In this document: positions 8,200 through 15,957 of the stretch, one piece after another
Position numbering within the stretch: the stretch's first letter is position 1
Layout of the letters: the number at the start of each line of letters is the position of its first letter
Origin: Actinoplanes siamensis
GTDB lineage: Bacteria; Actinomycetota; Actinomycetes; Mycobacteriales; Micromonosporaceae
DNA length: 64,000 nucleotides
NCBI RefSeq assembly: GCF_016862395.1
Contig: NZ_BOMW01000044.1
Coordinates: 1-64,000, forward strand
Direction: 5' to 3'
The notes under the pieces: model-generated
The model's input: only the letters and a program-made list of their open reading frames with translations
What the model was told of the DNA's origin: nothing
Database searches by the model: none
Translations under genes and position numbers: made by a program

Positions 8200-8874
8200 A
8201 TGGTGCAGGCACAATCGACCGCAACGGCGTCCGCGCCCTTACGCTCCTCCCCGCTCTGGCAGCCGCTCGCTGTGGTCTTGATCGCCATCAGCACGGTCTG
8301 GTTCCTCTCTTTCACTCTGCCTCTGTTCATTCCGCGTTTCTTCGACCCGGCCATCGCCCCCGTCCGCGTCCTGCACGGCGGCTTCGGCATCCTCGCCCTG
8401 ATCACCGCGGTACTGCAGATCTGGCCGGGAGTCCGTAGGCGTTATCCCCGCTTCCACCGCTGGAACGGCCGGGTCTACCTGTTCGGCGGCGTGCTGCCCG
8501 GCTCCCTGCTGCTGGTCGCCGTCCTGTTCGCGCTACGGAACCCCGCGAACACCGCGGACTTCTTCTGGAGCATGGTGTGGCTGGGCACCAGCGCGGTCGC
8601 CTGGCGCGCCGCCCGCCGGCGGGAGTACATGAAGCATCGCCAGTGGATGGCCTACAGTGTGGCGATCACGCTCGTCGCGGTCAGCAACGCCGCCCTGGTC
8701 GTCGTGGCGCCCCATATCGCCTGGCTGGTCAGCCCGGCGGTGGTCTACGACTCCCTGCACTGGTTCCCCTGGGTGACGCATCTGGCCATCGCGCACTGGA
8801 TCGTGAAGCACTCCAGCGCGGTGCCGTATCCCGCCCGCCGACGCGCCACGGAGGTACCCGCGCGGTTGGGATAG
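8200..8874 (+). CDS. DUF2306 integral membrane protein with a TTA codon
   Basis: A 224-residue membrane protein with about six hydrophobic segments (first at residues 24-45, LAVVLIAISTVWFLSF) and the DUF2306 signature histidines in VLHGGFGIL and RFHRWNGRVY. The family's function is unknown; conserved histidines in membrane helices suggest metal or heme contact. The ATG at 8200 follows an AAGGAGG ribosome site. Leu14 is encoded by TTA at 8239-8241, the rarest leucine codon in such genomes and the target of the developmentally controlled bldA tRNA in Streptomyces; I noticed no other TTA codon in a gene of this window. A strong hairpin follows the stop. Possible role in transport or redox at the membrane, unproven. 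Confidence 0.8.
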   Translation: MVQAQSTATASAPLRSSPLWQPLAVVLIAISTVWFLSFTLPLFIPRFFDPAIAPVRVLHGGFGILALITAVLQIWPGVRRRYPRFHRWNGRVYLFGGVLPGSLLLVAVLFALRNPANTADFFWSMVWLGTSAVAWRAARRREYMKHRQWMAYSVAITLVAVSNAALVVVAPHIAWLVSPAVVYDSLHWFPWVTHLAIAHWIVKHSSAVPYPARRRATEVPARLG

Positions 8875-8894
8875 CGGGCGGGACGATCCGACAG

Positions 8895-8929
8895 ACGGCA
8901 TGGCCGGGCATCAGGCCCGGCCATGCCGT
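8895..8929 (+). terminator. Hairpin terminator after the DUF2306 gene
   Basis: A perfect 15-base stem: 8895-8909 pairs with 8915-8929, with loop ATCAG, starting 21 bases after the stop codon and followed by a short T-containing stretch. It should end transcription of the membrane-protein gene and insulate the thymidylyltransferase gene. Confidence 0.75.
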
Positions 8930-9165
8930 TTCGTGTCGATGGAGGTCACGGGTCGCCGGGCAGGCCAGCAGCCTGCGAGATGAACAGAGCGCCGGCCGCG
9001 AGGCATCCTGAACGGACCGGAAGCCGGTCCCGCACCCCACCACGCGATGTCGACCGGCACGGCTCCGGCCGATTTCGGGCGATCCGGCAATCCTGTTCGC
9101 TGCCACTGTTCGAGGAGCTCGCTTTGGCACCCGATCGCATTCCCGCGGACCAGTATGCCGCTCCC

Positions 9166-10026
9166 ATGCGGGGAATCCTGCTCGCGGGCGGCACCGGATC
9201 ACGACTCTGGCCGATGACCAGATCGGTGTCCAAGCAGCTGATGCCGATCTACGACAAGCCCATGATCTTCTATCCTCTGTCGACGCTGATCAGCATCGGC
9301 ATCAGAGAGATTCTGGTCATCACCGCGCCGGCGGACCAGGACCCGTTCGCCCGGCTGCTCGGCGACGGCTCGCAATGGGGTCTGCGCCTGTCGTACGCGG
9401 TGCAGCCGCGCCCGGACGGGATCGCGCAGGCGCTGGTGATCGGCGAGGACTTCCTCGGCGGACGCGGCTGCGCCCTCATCCTGGGCGACAACCTCTTCCA
9501 CGGCATGAACTTCGGATCGTGGGCGCGCTCGGACATGGAGCTGTCCGGCGCACACGTACTGGCATGTCCGGTAGCCCGGCCCTCGGCCTACGGTGTGGTG
9601 GAGTTCGACGCCGACGGGAGGGTGCTGACGCTGGAGGAGAAACCGGCGCGGCCGCGCTCCCGGTATGCCGTGCCCGGCCTCTACTTCTACGACTCGGAGG
9701 GCGCCAAGATCGCCAAGTCGCTGCCACGGGGCGCCCGCGGCGAGTTCGAGATCACCGCTCTCAATGAGTACTACCTGCGGGAACGGAGCCTGCGTGTGAC
9801 GGTCATGGACCGCGGTTCGGTCTGGCTGGACACGGGCACGGTCGCCGATCTGGCGCGTGCCGCGGAGTACGTGCGCGTCGTCGAGGAACGGCAGGGCGTC
9901 AAGATCGGCTGCGTCGAGGAGGCCGCGTGGCGGGCCGGCCTGATCGACGACGCGCACCTCCGGCGTCTCGCCGAACCACTCCTGAGCAGTGGCTACGGCG
10001 ACTATCTGCTACGGCTCGTGGACTAG
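9166..10026 (+). CDS. rfbA: Glucose-1-phosphate thymidylyltransferase
   Basis: A 286-residue RmlA/RfbA enzyme that makes dTDP-glucose from dTTP and glucose-1-phosphate, the first step of deoxysugar synthesis. It has the nucleotide-binding loop GGTGSRLWPMTRSVSKQLMP, the sugar-binding DKPMIFYPLS, the metal-site segment LILGDNLFHG and the EEKP motif. Homology starts at the ATG at 9166, but that codon has no ribosome site; a TTG at 9124, six bases after GAGGAG, would add 14 residues and may be the true start. It sits alone, 38 kb from the sugar cassette. The next enzyme, dTDP-glucose 4,6-dehydratase, is not in the window, so it must be elsewhere in the genome. Confidence 0.93.
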   Translation: MRGILLAGGTGSRLWPMTRSVSKQLMPIYDKPMIFYPLSTLISIGIREILVITAPADQDPFARLLGDGSQWGLRLSYAVQPRPDGIAQALVIGEDFLGGRGCALILGDNLFHGMNFGSWARSDMELSGAHVLACPVARPSAYGVVEFDADGRVLTLEEKPARPRSRYAVPGLYFYDSEGAKIAKSLPRGARGEFEITALNEYYLRERSLRVTVMDRGSVWLDTGTVADLARAAEYVRVVEERQGVKIGCVEEAAWRAGLIDDAHLRRLAEPLLSSGYGDYLLRLVD

Positions 10027-10075
10027 CGCGGGACTAGCGCCCGTCCACGAGCCAGGCGCTGCCCGGCGGGAAGCG

Positions 10076-10115
10076 ACGACGGCCCTGACCGGCGCGGTGC
10101 CGGCAGGGCCGTCGT
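10076..10115. terminator. Hairpin between convergent rfbA and flavin monooxygenase genes
   Basis: Arms ACGACGGCCCTG at 10076-10087 and CAGGGCCGTCGT at 10104-10115 enclose a second small stem CCGG/CCGG. A further nine-base dyad, CTCGTGGAC at 10015-10023 with GTCCACGAG at 10043-10051, overlaps the rfbA stop. Both lie between convergent genes, so a bidirectional terminator is likely. Confidence 0.65.
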
Positions 10116-10157
10116 GGCTTCCCGTCCCGGCTGTGATCCGTGGGCGGCCGGGCGCGG

Positions 10158-11339
10158 TCAGAGGTACATGGTGTTCGGCGGCTGCCCGCAGAGAATCCGG
10201 CCGTACAGCTCGTCGTTGGTGTCCGGATTCATCAACGCGTGCAGGTTGACGGCCTGGATGTCGCGCAGGACCCGCTGCACCGGTACCGAGTCGTAGATCG
10301 ACGAGCCACCGCTGGCGCCGGCGAGAATCTGCGCCGCCTCCCGGGCGCGCCGGCACGCGGCCCCCAGGTGCGCCCGCGTCCGGGCACGCTCCTCGATCGA
10401 CCAGGCGCTGTTCCGGACCGCCTTGGTGTCGACGAGCTCGGCCAGGGCGTACGCGTGGAAGGCCGCCTCATCCGCGCGCGCCGCGGCGTCCGCGACCTGG
10501 AGATGGGTCACCGGCGCCTCGCGCTGGGCGCCGTACTCGGTATAGGTGATGCGCCGCTCGGGAAGGCGGCCGAGAAAGGCCTCCTGCGCCGCGCGTGCCA
10601 GGCCGACCGCCGCTCCCACCGAGGACGCGGACGCCACCGGCAACAGCGGAGGACGGTAGATCTCCGCTTCCGCGTTGCGGCGCGACGCCGACTGCTGCTG
10701 CAGCACCGCGCCGAGGGGCATCACCCGGGCGGACGGCACGAAGACCTCCTCCGCGACGGTGGTGACACTGCCGGTGCCACGCAGGCCGGACGTGTGCCAG
10801 TCGTCGACGATGTGCAGATCCGCCATGGGAACCAGGGCCATCACCGGCATGGGCCGGCCGTCCTCGCCCTCGGTCATCGCGATGATTTCCTGCCAGTGGC
10901 TGTGCAGCGCCCCGCTCACGAAGCCCCACTTGCCGTTCACCACCACGCCGCCGTCGACCGGGCGCGCGTGTGCCGTGGGGCTCAGGGTTCCGCAGATCCG
11001 TACGTCGGGCGTGCCGAAGACCTCGTCCTGCACCTCGTCCGGGAACAGGCACGTCATCCAGGTCGGGATCGAATACACCGAGGCGACCCAGGCCGCGGCG
11101 CCGTCACCACGGGCCAGCTCGGCGGAGACGTCCACCAAGGTCCGCGTGTCGGCCTCGTAGCCGCCGTACCGCAGCGGCACCCGCAGTTTGAAGATCCCCG
11201 CCTCGGCCAGGGCCTCCACCACGGGCTCGGGCAGCCGCCGGTCACGCTCGGCCGCGTCGGCGTTCTCGCTGAGCAGCGGCACCAGCTCGGCGGCCCGGCG
11301 TACGAGCTGCTCACGGGTGGGAACGTCAGTCGCCAACAT
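10158..11339 (-). CDS. Acyl-CoA-dehydrogenase-fold flavin monooxygenase (HsaA/HpaH-like)
   Basis: A 393-residue protein with the acyl-CoA dehydrogenase fold. The N-terminal helical part reads RRLPEPVVEALAEAGIFKLRVPLRYGG; the central beta domain has GKWGFVSGALHSHW and DWHTSGLRGTGSVTT; the C-terminus ends in NPDTNDELYGRILCGQPPNTMYL. Those end motifs are typical of the two-component, reduced-flavin-dependent hydroxylases, not of beta-oxidation enzymes. It probably hydroxylates an aromatic or polyketide intermediate using FMNH2 or FADH2 from a separate reductase, which I do not find in the window. The ATG at 11339 follows GAGGAAAC. Its larger relative at 29905-31140 is a different paralogue. Substrate unknown. 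Confidence 0.8.
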   Translation of the reverse strand: MLATDVPTREQLVRRAAELVPLLSENADAAERDRRLPEPVVEALAEAGIFKLRVPLRYGGYEADTRTLVDVSAELARGDGAAAWVASVYSIPTWMTCLFPDEVQDEVFGTPDVRICGTLSPTAHARPVDGGVVVNGKWGFVSGALHSHWQEIIAMTEGEDGRPMPVMALVPMADLHIVDDWHTSGLRGTGSVTTVAEEVFVPSARVMPLGAVLQQQSASRRNAEAEIYRPPLLPVASASSVGAAVGLARAAQEAFLGRLPERRITYTEYGAQREAPVTHLQVADAAARADEAAFHAYALAELVDTKAVRNSAWSIEERARTRAHLGAACRRAREAAQILAGASGGSSIYDSVPVQRVLRDIQAVNLHALMNPDTNDELYGRILCGQPPNTMYL

Positions 11340-11508
11340 GTTTCCTCCTCGGATCGACCGGTACCAGCGGCGATCCGCGCTACCCGGCCGCGGGACCACG
11401 CGGTGGCCGGCGCCGCGAGGTCGTCCGGGTGCCCGGCAGGATCGCCCCACCGACGGTCGCATCGCGGCGAGGAGGCCGCACCTTCCGAATTGCGCAGGCC
11501 CGAGGGGA

Positions 11509-12390
11509 TTACCCGATGGCGATGATGCCGTCCGGGGCGTTGTTGAGCCGCACCTCGATCCAGATCGGTCGCCACCCGGCGAGGCCGTGATAGCGGCGCA
11601 GTTCCGCGATCCCGCCCAACAGTCCCATCCAGGACCCGTACGGCGGCCGATCGGTGTCGAAGCCGCTCTGCACGATGGTCAGGCGGGTGTGCCCCTCGGA
11701 GCCGGCGAGCTCCCACGAGGTGACCAGACCGTCGTCCCAGGCGAGGGCCAGGCGGGAGCCGGGGTCGAGCTCGATGATCCGTGCGGGCGCCGGATCGACG
11801 TCGAAGCCGCCCATCGCCCAGCGACCGCCCACCTCGGGTTCGATGTCGATCCGGGCGCCGAACCACTGGGCGAACTGGCCCGGATCGACGAGGGACCGGT
11901 AGACGGCCTCGGGCGAGGCGTCGACCGTCACCTCGGCCCGCATGTCGGGGACGGCGAAGTCGCACTTCGGGGTCCGCTCCCGGCCTTCGACGTACTCGAC
12001 CAGGTTCGCGATGGACAGCGCCCAGAAGGTGTGCATCTGTCCCAGCGTGCTGGCCTCGGCCACCATCTCGTCGAAGTCGGGGAGATCCGTCTGGGTGAGG
12101 GTGAGCACCGTGTTGTCCGGGTCCTCCTCGGCCAGGGCGAACTCGACAGTGGTGTCCGTCTCGTCCAGACGCCACCGGAAACGCAGCGAATGGTCGTCCA
12201 CGTGCAGCAGGCGCTGATGCGGGGCGTCACCCTCGGGGGTGAAACGCCCCCAGAAGTGGAATCGCTCGGGCAGGCGCACGTCCACGTGCTCGGCGAGCCA
12301 CACGCGCAGCGCGCCGGGATCGGTCAAGGCGTGCCGCACCCGCGCGATCGGCGCCGGCACCCGCACCCGGTGCATCAGCAGATCACCCAC
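11509..12390 (-). CDS. Two-domain SRPBCC (AHSA1-like) protein
   Basis: A 293-residue protein made of two Bet v1-like domains. The first covers roughly residues 5-140 (PAPIARVRHALTDPGALRVWL), the second residues 145-285 (DASPEAVYRSLVDPGQFAQWFGARIDIEPEVGGRW). The fold forms a deep hydrophobic pocket for lipids, polyketides or other aromatics. I chose the GTG at 12390, six bases after AAGGGGG, over the ATG at 12375, which has no ribosome site; the gene then overlaps the upstream regulator by eight bases and is translationally coupled to it. ArsR-like regulators paired with AHSA1 proteins are common in actinobacteria. It may bind the pathway product or inducer, which is inference. Confidence 0.8.
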   Translation of the reverse strand: MGDLLMHRVRVPAPIARVRHALTDPGALRVWLAEHVDVRLPERFHFWGRFTPEGDAPHQRLLHVDDHSLRFRWRLDETDTTVEFALAEEDPDNTVLTLTQTDLPDFDEMVAEASTLGQMHTFWALSIANLVEYVEGRERTPKCDFAVPDMRAEVTVDASPEAVYRSLVDPGQFAQWFGARIDIEPEVGGRWAMGGFDVDPAPARIIELDPGSRLALAWDDGLVTSWELAGSEGHTRLTIVQSGFDTDRPPYGSWMGLLGGIAELRRYHGLAGWRPIWIEVRLNNAPDGIIAIG

Positions 12391-12940
12391 GCGGATCCCC
12401 CTTCGGATAACACGCGACCACCAGCTTGAACGGCTCGCCTTGCGCACCACCGTAGCGGCTGAACAGTTCCTGCAGGGTCGAGGTGAGATCGTCGAGGAAC
12501 TCCTGCCGGCGTTCCGGTTCGACACGGATGTTCCCGGAGACCCCGATGGAGGGCGCCTCGGCCTTGGCAGGCTCGATCGCGGCCACGTCCGATTGCACCT
12601 CCTCCACCAGATCGAGCAGGTGGCCGAGACTCAGCGCGTCGCGGGCGGCCCGGCTGCCGATCCGGCCGACGAGACGGGGCGAGAGCCAGTAGGACCGGGC
12701 GTTGGCCTGATAGATCCCCTCGTGGATGCCCCGTACCCGGCGCTCGGCGACCCGGCTGACCAGCCCGGCGTCCTGCAGGCGCTTGACGTGGTAGTAAATC
12801 CGCTGCGGCGTCTGGTCGAGCTTGTGCGCCACCTCGGTGCAGGAGCGGGGCTCGTCGAGCTGCCGCAGCACGTCGATGCGCTGCGGCTTGAACAGGGCCT
12901 CCGCCTGTCCGATCTCGTCAAGGTACAAGACATCCAGCAT
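12383..12940 (-). CDS. ArsR-like winged-helix transcriptional regulator
   Basis: A 185-residue regulator with a winged helix in the first 80 residues: FKPQRIDVLRQLDEPRSCTEVAHKLDQTPQRIYYHVKRLQDAGLVS is the helix-turn-helix of the ArsR/HTH_20 type. The remaining 100 residues carry no metal-binding cysteines, so it likely senses an organic ligand. It starts at the ATG at 12940 and is co-transcribed with the SRPBCC gene. Its own promoter carries the TTGACA/ACGTACA element also found before the SDR at 14049 and the exporter at 35808, so it is the best candidate to bind that element and repress itself, the SDR and the exporter until an inducer appears. That regulon is inferred from position and sequence identity. 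Confidence 0.83.
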   Translation of the reverse strand: MLDVLYLDEIGQAEALFKPQRIDVLRQLDEPRSCTEVAHKLDQTPQRIYYHVKRLQDAGLVSRVAERRVRGIHEGIYQANARSYWLSPRLVGRIGSRAARDALSLGHLLDLVEEVQSDVAAIEPAKAEAPSIGVSGNIRVEPERRQEFLDDLTSTLQELFSRYGGAQGEPFKLVVACYPKGDPRG

Positions 12941-12949
12941 TTCAAAACA

Positions 12950-12978
12950 TCCTTGTACGTCACGCCGGATTTTGTCAA
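12950..12978 (-). promoter_or_regulatory. Promoter/operator of the ArsR-like regulator gene (shared element, copy 1)
   Basis: Reading leftward, TTGACA at 12978-12973 is followed after ten bases by TGACGTACA, so ACGTACA sits in the same register as in the two other copies of this element. The -10 position at 12955-12950 reads CAAGGA, a poor match, and its AAGGA also serves as the ribosome site of the gene, whose ATG is nine bases further on. A bound repressor here would block both polymerase and ribosome loading. Confidence 0.6.
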
Positions 12979-13129
12979 TGCGGTGGACCCGGCCGCCGCG
13001 GCCGCCGGAAGAGCACGTCCGAAGTTGTCCGGCACGCTCGCCCGCTCCAATACTCCGCACAGCGGACCAGGCGGCCAACCGCCCCGCCGCACCGGCATCC
13101 GATCCCGTCACGTCCGGAGGACCACCACC

Positions 13130-13867
13130 GTGAACCAGCTCGGCTACGTCATGGGTCAGCAGACCGTGCAGATCCTCCAGGACAGCAAGGACACCACGTT
13201 CACTCTGCTCGATCGCGAGTGGGAGCAGCTGGGCGTGGTCTTCGGCGGTGACTTCATGCACGCCACGGCGTTCTTCACAGCCGCTCTGCCGCTCCGGGCG
13301 GGCACCGGTTTCCTGGAGATGGGCTGCGGCAGCGGGATCACCGCGGTGACCGCGGCGCTGCACGGCTGCACCCCGGTGGTGGCGGTGGACGTCAACCCCG
13401 CCGCCGCCGACAACGTCCGGCGCAACGCCGAGTTGCACGGCGTCGGTGACCGGGTGACACCGGTGACCAGCTACCTGTTCCGGGAACTCGATCCCGGGCA
13501 GCGCTTCGACACCATCTATTGGAACTCCAACTTCATCGAGGGGCCGGCCGAGACGGGCGAGCAGTCCTACGTCGAGGCCGCCGTGTTCGACCCGGGATAC
13601 CGCGCCCACGAGGAGTTCCTCACGCAGGCCCCGCGGTTCCTGGCCGACCGGGGTTCGATCTTCCTGGGCTTCAGTGAGCTCGTCGGGAACCGGCGCCGCC
13701 TGGAGGAGTTCGCCGACGCGGCCGGACTGTCCACCGCGGTGTACCGGCAGCAGACCTTCGACGTCCCCTACGAGCAGATGGGAGCCGGTCCCGAATTCGC
13801 CGCGCACGCCGACGCCGACGGGATGCTGCACCCCGACTTCACCCTTCTGGAGTTCCGTCGCCGGTGA
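13130..13867 (+). CDS. Class I SAM-dependent methyltransferase (small-domain/PrmC-like)
   Basis: A 245-residue methyltransferase. FLEMGCGSGITAVTAALHG near residue 63 is the SAM-binding motif I, VVAVDVNPAAADNVRRNAELHG is motif II, and IYWNSNFIEGPAE near 130 replaces the NPPY loop of the N-methyltransferases with NSNF. The missing NPPY suggests a different acceptor from glutamine or adenine, possibly a small molecule. The GTG at 13130 is nine bases after a clear GGAGG at 13116-13120. It runs divergent from the ArsR-like regulator across 189 bases and just before the shared-element promoter of the SDR gene. Substrate unknown. Confidence 0.78.
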   Translation: MNQLGYVMGQQTVQILQDSKDTTFTLLDREWEQLGVVFGGDFMHATAFFTAALPLRAGTGFLEMGCGSGITAVTAALHGCTPVVAVDVNPAAADNVRRNAELHGVGDRVTPVTSYLFRELDPGQRFDTIYWNSNFIEGPAETGEQSYVEAAVFDPGYRAHEEFLTQAPRFLADRGSIFLGFSELVGNRRRLEEFADAAGLSTAVYRQQTFDVPYEQMGAGPEFAAHADADGMLHPDFTLLEFRRR

Positions 13868-13874
13868 CGGTCCC

Positions 13875-13914
13875 TTGACAAGAATTTTTTGTACGTACAG
13901 AATCCGTTGTACGT
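13875..13914 (+). promoter_or_regulatory. Promoter/operator of the SDR gene (shared element, copy 2, doubled half)
   Basis: TTGACA at 13875-13880, a 17-base spacer and CAGAAT at 13898-13903 form a good sigma-70-type promoter. TTGTACGTACA spans the end of the spacer, and a second TTGTACGT at 13907-13914 lies 18 bases downstream of the first (13889-13896), nearly two helical turns, on the same DNA face. A regulator dimer pair could thus cover the -10 box and the start site. The nearest downstream gene is the SDR at 14049. Confidence 0.68.
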
Positions 13915-14048
13915 CTGTCCGATCTGCGGCGATTCCATCTGCGTTGATCCGGCGTGCCGCGCACGTCGGCGGACAGGATCGGCGCCACGACGGCGAACGC
14001 CGCCGGAACGGCACAGCGGTCGCCACGGAACGTGGCGACCGGCGAACC

Positions 14049-14825
14049 ATGACGAAGGGTGACACCGCGGACATGCTGCTGGAGAACAAGGTCGCCGTGG
14101 TGTACGGCGCCGGCGGCCCCATCGGGCGTGCCATCGCCGAGGGCTTCGCCGCGCAGGGCGCGCGGGTGTATCTCGCCGGGCGGACCAGGACGCACCTGGA
14201 GCCGGTGGCCGAGGCCATCCGGGCGGCCGGCGGCACCGCCGACACGGCCCACGTCGACGCCCAGGACGAGCACGACGTCGACGCCTTCGTCGACAACGTG
14301 CTCAAAGAGGCCGGGGACCTGCACATCTCGGCCAACGTGATCGGGTACGAGGACGTGCACCAGCCGCTGCTCGAGATCTCGCTGGACGACTTCCTCCAAC
14401 CGATCGTCAACGCCTCGCGGACCCAGTTCCTGACCACCCGGGCCGCCGCCCGGCACATGGTGACCACCGGCGACGGCGTCATCATCACCTTCGGCGGGTC
14501 GGGCAACGCCATGGCCGGTCTCGGCGGTTTCAAGGTGGCTCTGGACGCCGTCGAGGGCCTGCGGCGCCAATGGGCCTGCGAACTCGGCCCGCGCGGCATC
14601 CGCCTGGTGACGCTGCGGACAGGCGGCATCCCGGAGTCGCTGCCGGACTCGCTGCCCGACGACGAGCGCGCGCAGATCACGTCCACCATCGACGGCGCCA
14701 CGCTGCTCAACAGGTCGGCCACGCTGGCCGACGTGGGCAACGTGGCCGCGTTCGCGGCATCGGACCTGGCCCGCAGCATCACCGGCACGGAGATCAACAT
14801 GACCTGCGGCGCCGTACTGGAGTAG
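14049..14825 (+). CDS. Short-chain dehydrogenase-like protein lacking the catalytic tyrosine
   Basis: A 258-residue classical-length SDR. KVAVVYGAGGPIGRAIAEGFA is the cofactor motif and VIITFGGSGNAMAG leads into the active site. Where the family has YxxxK, this protein has L158 followed by GGF and K162, so the lysine is kept and the tyrosine is leucine; hydride transfer with ordinary acid catalysis looks impaired, as in some divergent SDRs. A second possible start is the ATG at 14073, which would begin at MLLENKVAVV. It is the first gene behind the shared-element promoter and precedes the kinase-like gene by 57 bases, so both may be induced with the exporter. Possible role in resistance or a non-redox step. 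Confidence 0.78.
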   Translation: MTKGDTADMLLENKVAVVYGAGGPIGRAIAEGFAAQGARVYLAGRTRTHLEPVAEAIRAAGGTADTAHVDAQDEHDVDAFVDNVLKEAGDLHISANVIGYEDVHQPLLEISLDDFLQPIVNASRTQFLTTRAAARHMVTTGDGVIITFGGSGNAMAGLGGFKVALDAVEGLRRQWACELGPRGIRLVTLRTGGIPESLPDSLPDDERAQITSTIDGATLLNRSATLADVGNVAAFAASDLARSITGTEINMTCGAVLE

Positions 14826-14882
14826 GCGCCGGCCCGCTCGCCCGGACGGACGACGTTCCCCCATCGACATGGAGTGACGAGT

Positions 14883-15908
14883 ATGGCTCTCGGCTTCGGC
14901 CTTGCCCTGTGGTCCACCCCGGCATGGCGTGACACGGCCGTCGCGTGGGCGGAGAGCCGGCTGCGCGCGGCTGGCCTGCAGCGCACCGGGGAGGTGACCC
15001 AGCCACACCTGCGCCCGTGGGGGACGGTGCTACGGATACCCACCGACGGCGGGGTGTACTGGCTGAAGGCGCCGGGACCGCAGACCACCTTCGAGATCGG
15101 GCTCTACCAGCTCTTCTCCGAGGTCTGCCCGGAGCGGACGCTGACCGCGTTGGCCGCGGACGCGGAGCAGGGCTGGATCCTGCTGCCCGACGGCGGCCCG
15201 GTGCTCGGCGACAGCGCGCAGGGCACCGCGCTCGTCGAAGCGCTCGAGGAGGCCCTGCCCCGGTACGCCCGGCTGCAGCGTGAGCTGATGCCGCACGTGG
15301 ACCGGCTTCTGCGGACCGGCGTGGCCGACATGCGGGCCGCCGGGATGCCACAGCGCTTCGAGCAGGCGCTCGGCGTCGTGGGCGCCTATGCCGAGCGGCA
15401 CGGCGACGAGGCCGACCGCAGGGCGCACCACGACATCGGGGCGATGCGCGAGCTCTTCGGCTCCTGGTGCGCCGAACTGGCGTCCAGCCCGGTGCCGGCC
15501 AGTCTCGACCACGGCGACCTGCATCCGTGGAACATCTTCACGTCCACGGCGAGCCCGGGAGGCCGGACCGCCTTCTACGACTGGGGCGACAGCGTGGTGA
15601 CGCACCCCTTCGCCAGCATGCTGACCGCGCTCGGTGTGGTGCGTCAGTTCCTCGGAGTCACCGACGAGGACCCGGCGCTCCATCGGGTCCGCGACGCGTA
15701 CCTCGGCGTCTTCACCGATCTCGCACCGCCGGACGCGCTCGCGCGCGACCTGGAGCTGGCCTGCCGGGTCGCCAAGGTGACGCGGGCGCTGACCTGGGAC
15801 CGCTCCTTGCAGGCGCAGGGCTACGAGGAGGCCGGCGCGTTCGGGCGTGCGCCGCTGGAGAGCCTGAAATCCCTGCTCGACCCGTCGCCCTTCCAGCTGA
15901 GCGCCTGA
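14883..15908 (+). CDS. Aminoglycoside phosphotransferase (APH)-like kinase-fold protein
   Basis: A 341-residue protein of the APH/choline-kinase fold. LDHGDLHPWNIF near residue 212 is the Brenner catalytic loop (HGDxxxxN, with Trp for the common Gly) and FYDWGD near residue 232 carries the metal-binding aspartate. It should transfer phosphate from ATP to a hydroxyl on a sugar or drug. Placed after the SDR gene behind the inducible promoter, it may inactivate the pathway's own product as self-resistance, or phosphorylate a sugar precursor; the first is favoured by the shared regulation. The ATG at 14883 is eight bases after GGAG; a GTG nine bases upstream lacks that spacing. Confidence 0.8.
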   Translation: MALGFGLALWSTPAWRDTAVAWAESRLRAAGLQRTGEVTQPHLRPWGTVLRIPTDGGVYWLKAPGPQTTFEIGLYQLFSEVCPERTLTALAADAEQGWILLPDGGPVLGDSAQGTALVEALEEALPRYARLQRELMPHVDRLLRTGVADMRAAGMPQRFEQALGVVGAYAERHGDEADRRAHHDIGAMRELFGSWCAELASSPVPASLDHGDLHPWNIFTSTASPGGRTAFYDWGDSVVTHPFASMLTALGVVRQFLGVTDEDPALHRVRDAYLGVFTDLAPPDALARDLELACRVAKVTRALTWDRSLQAQGYEEAGAFGRAPLESLKSLLDPSPFQLSA

Positions 15909-15913
15909 CCCTG

Positions 15914-15942
15914 GGGCCGGCGTCGTACGACGGTGCCGGCCC
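15914..15942. terminator. Hairpin between convergent kinase-like and methyltransferase genes
   Basis: Arms GGGCCGGC at 15914-15921 and GCCGGCCC at 15935-15942; the interior reads CGTCGTACGACG, itself a perfect palindrome. It begins five bases after the kinase-like stop and lies 16 bases before the end of the opposing gene. Confidence 0.6.
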
Positions 15943-15957
15943 GGGCCCAGACGCATG

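Noticed and set aside
10158..11339. Reading the acyl-CoA-dehydrogenase-fold protein as a beta-oxidation enzyme
   Set aside because: The C-terminal LYGRILCGQPPNTMYL pattern and the context fit the reduced-flavin-dependent hydroxylases; no acyl-CoA pathway genes are nearby.
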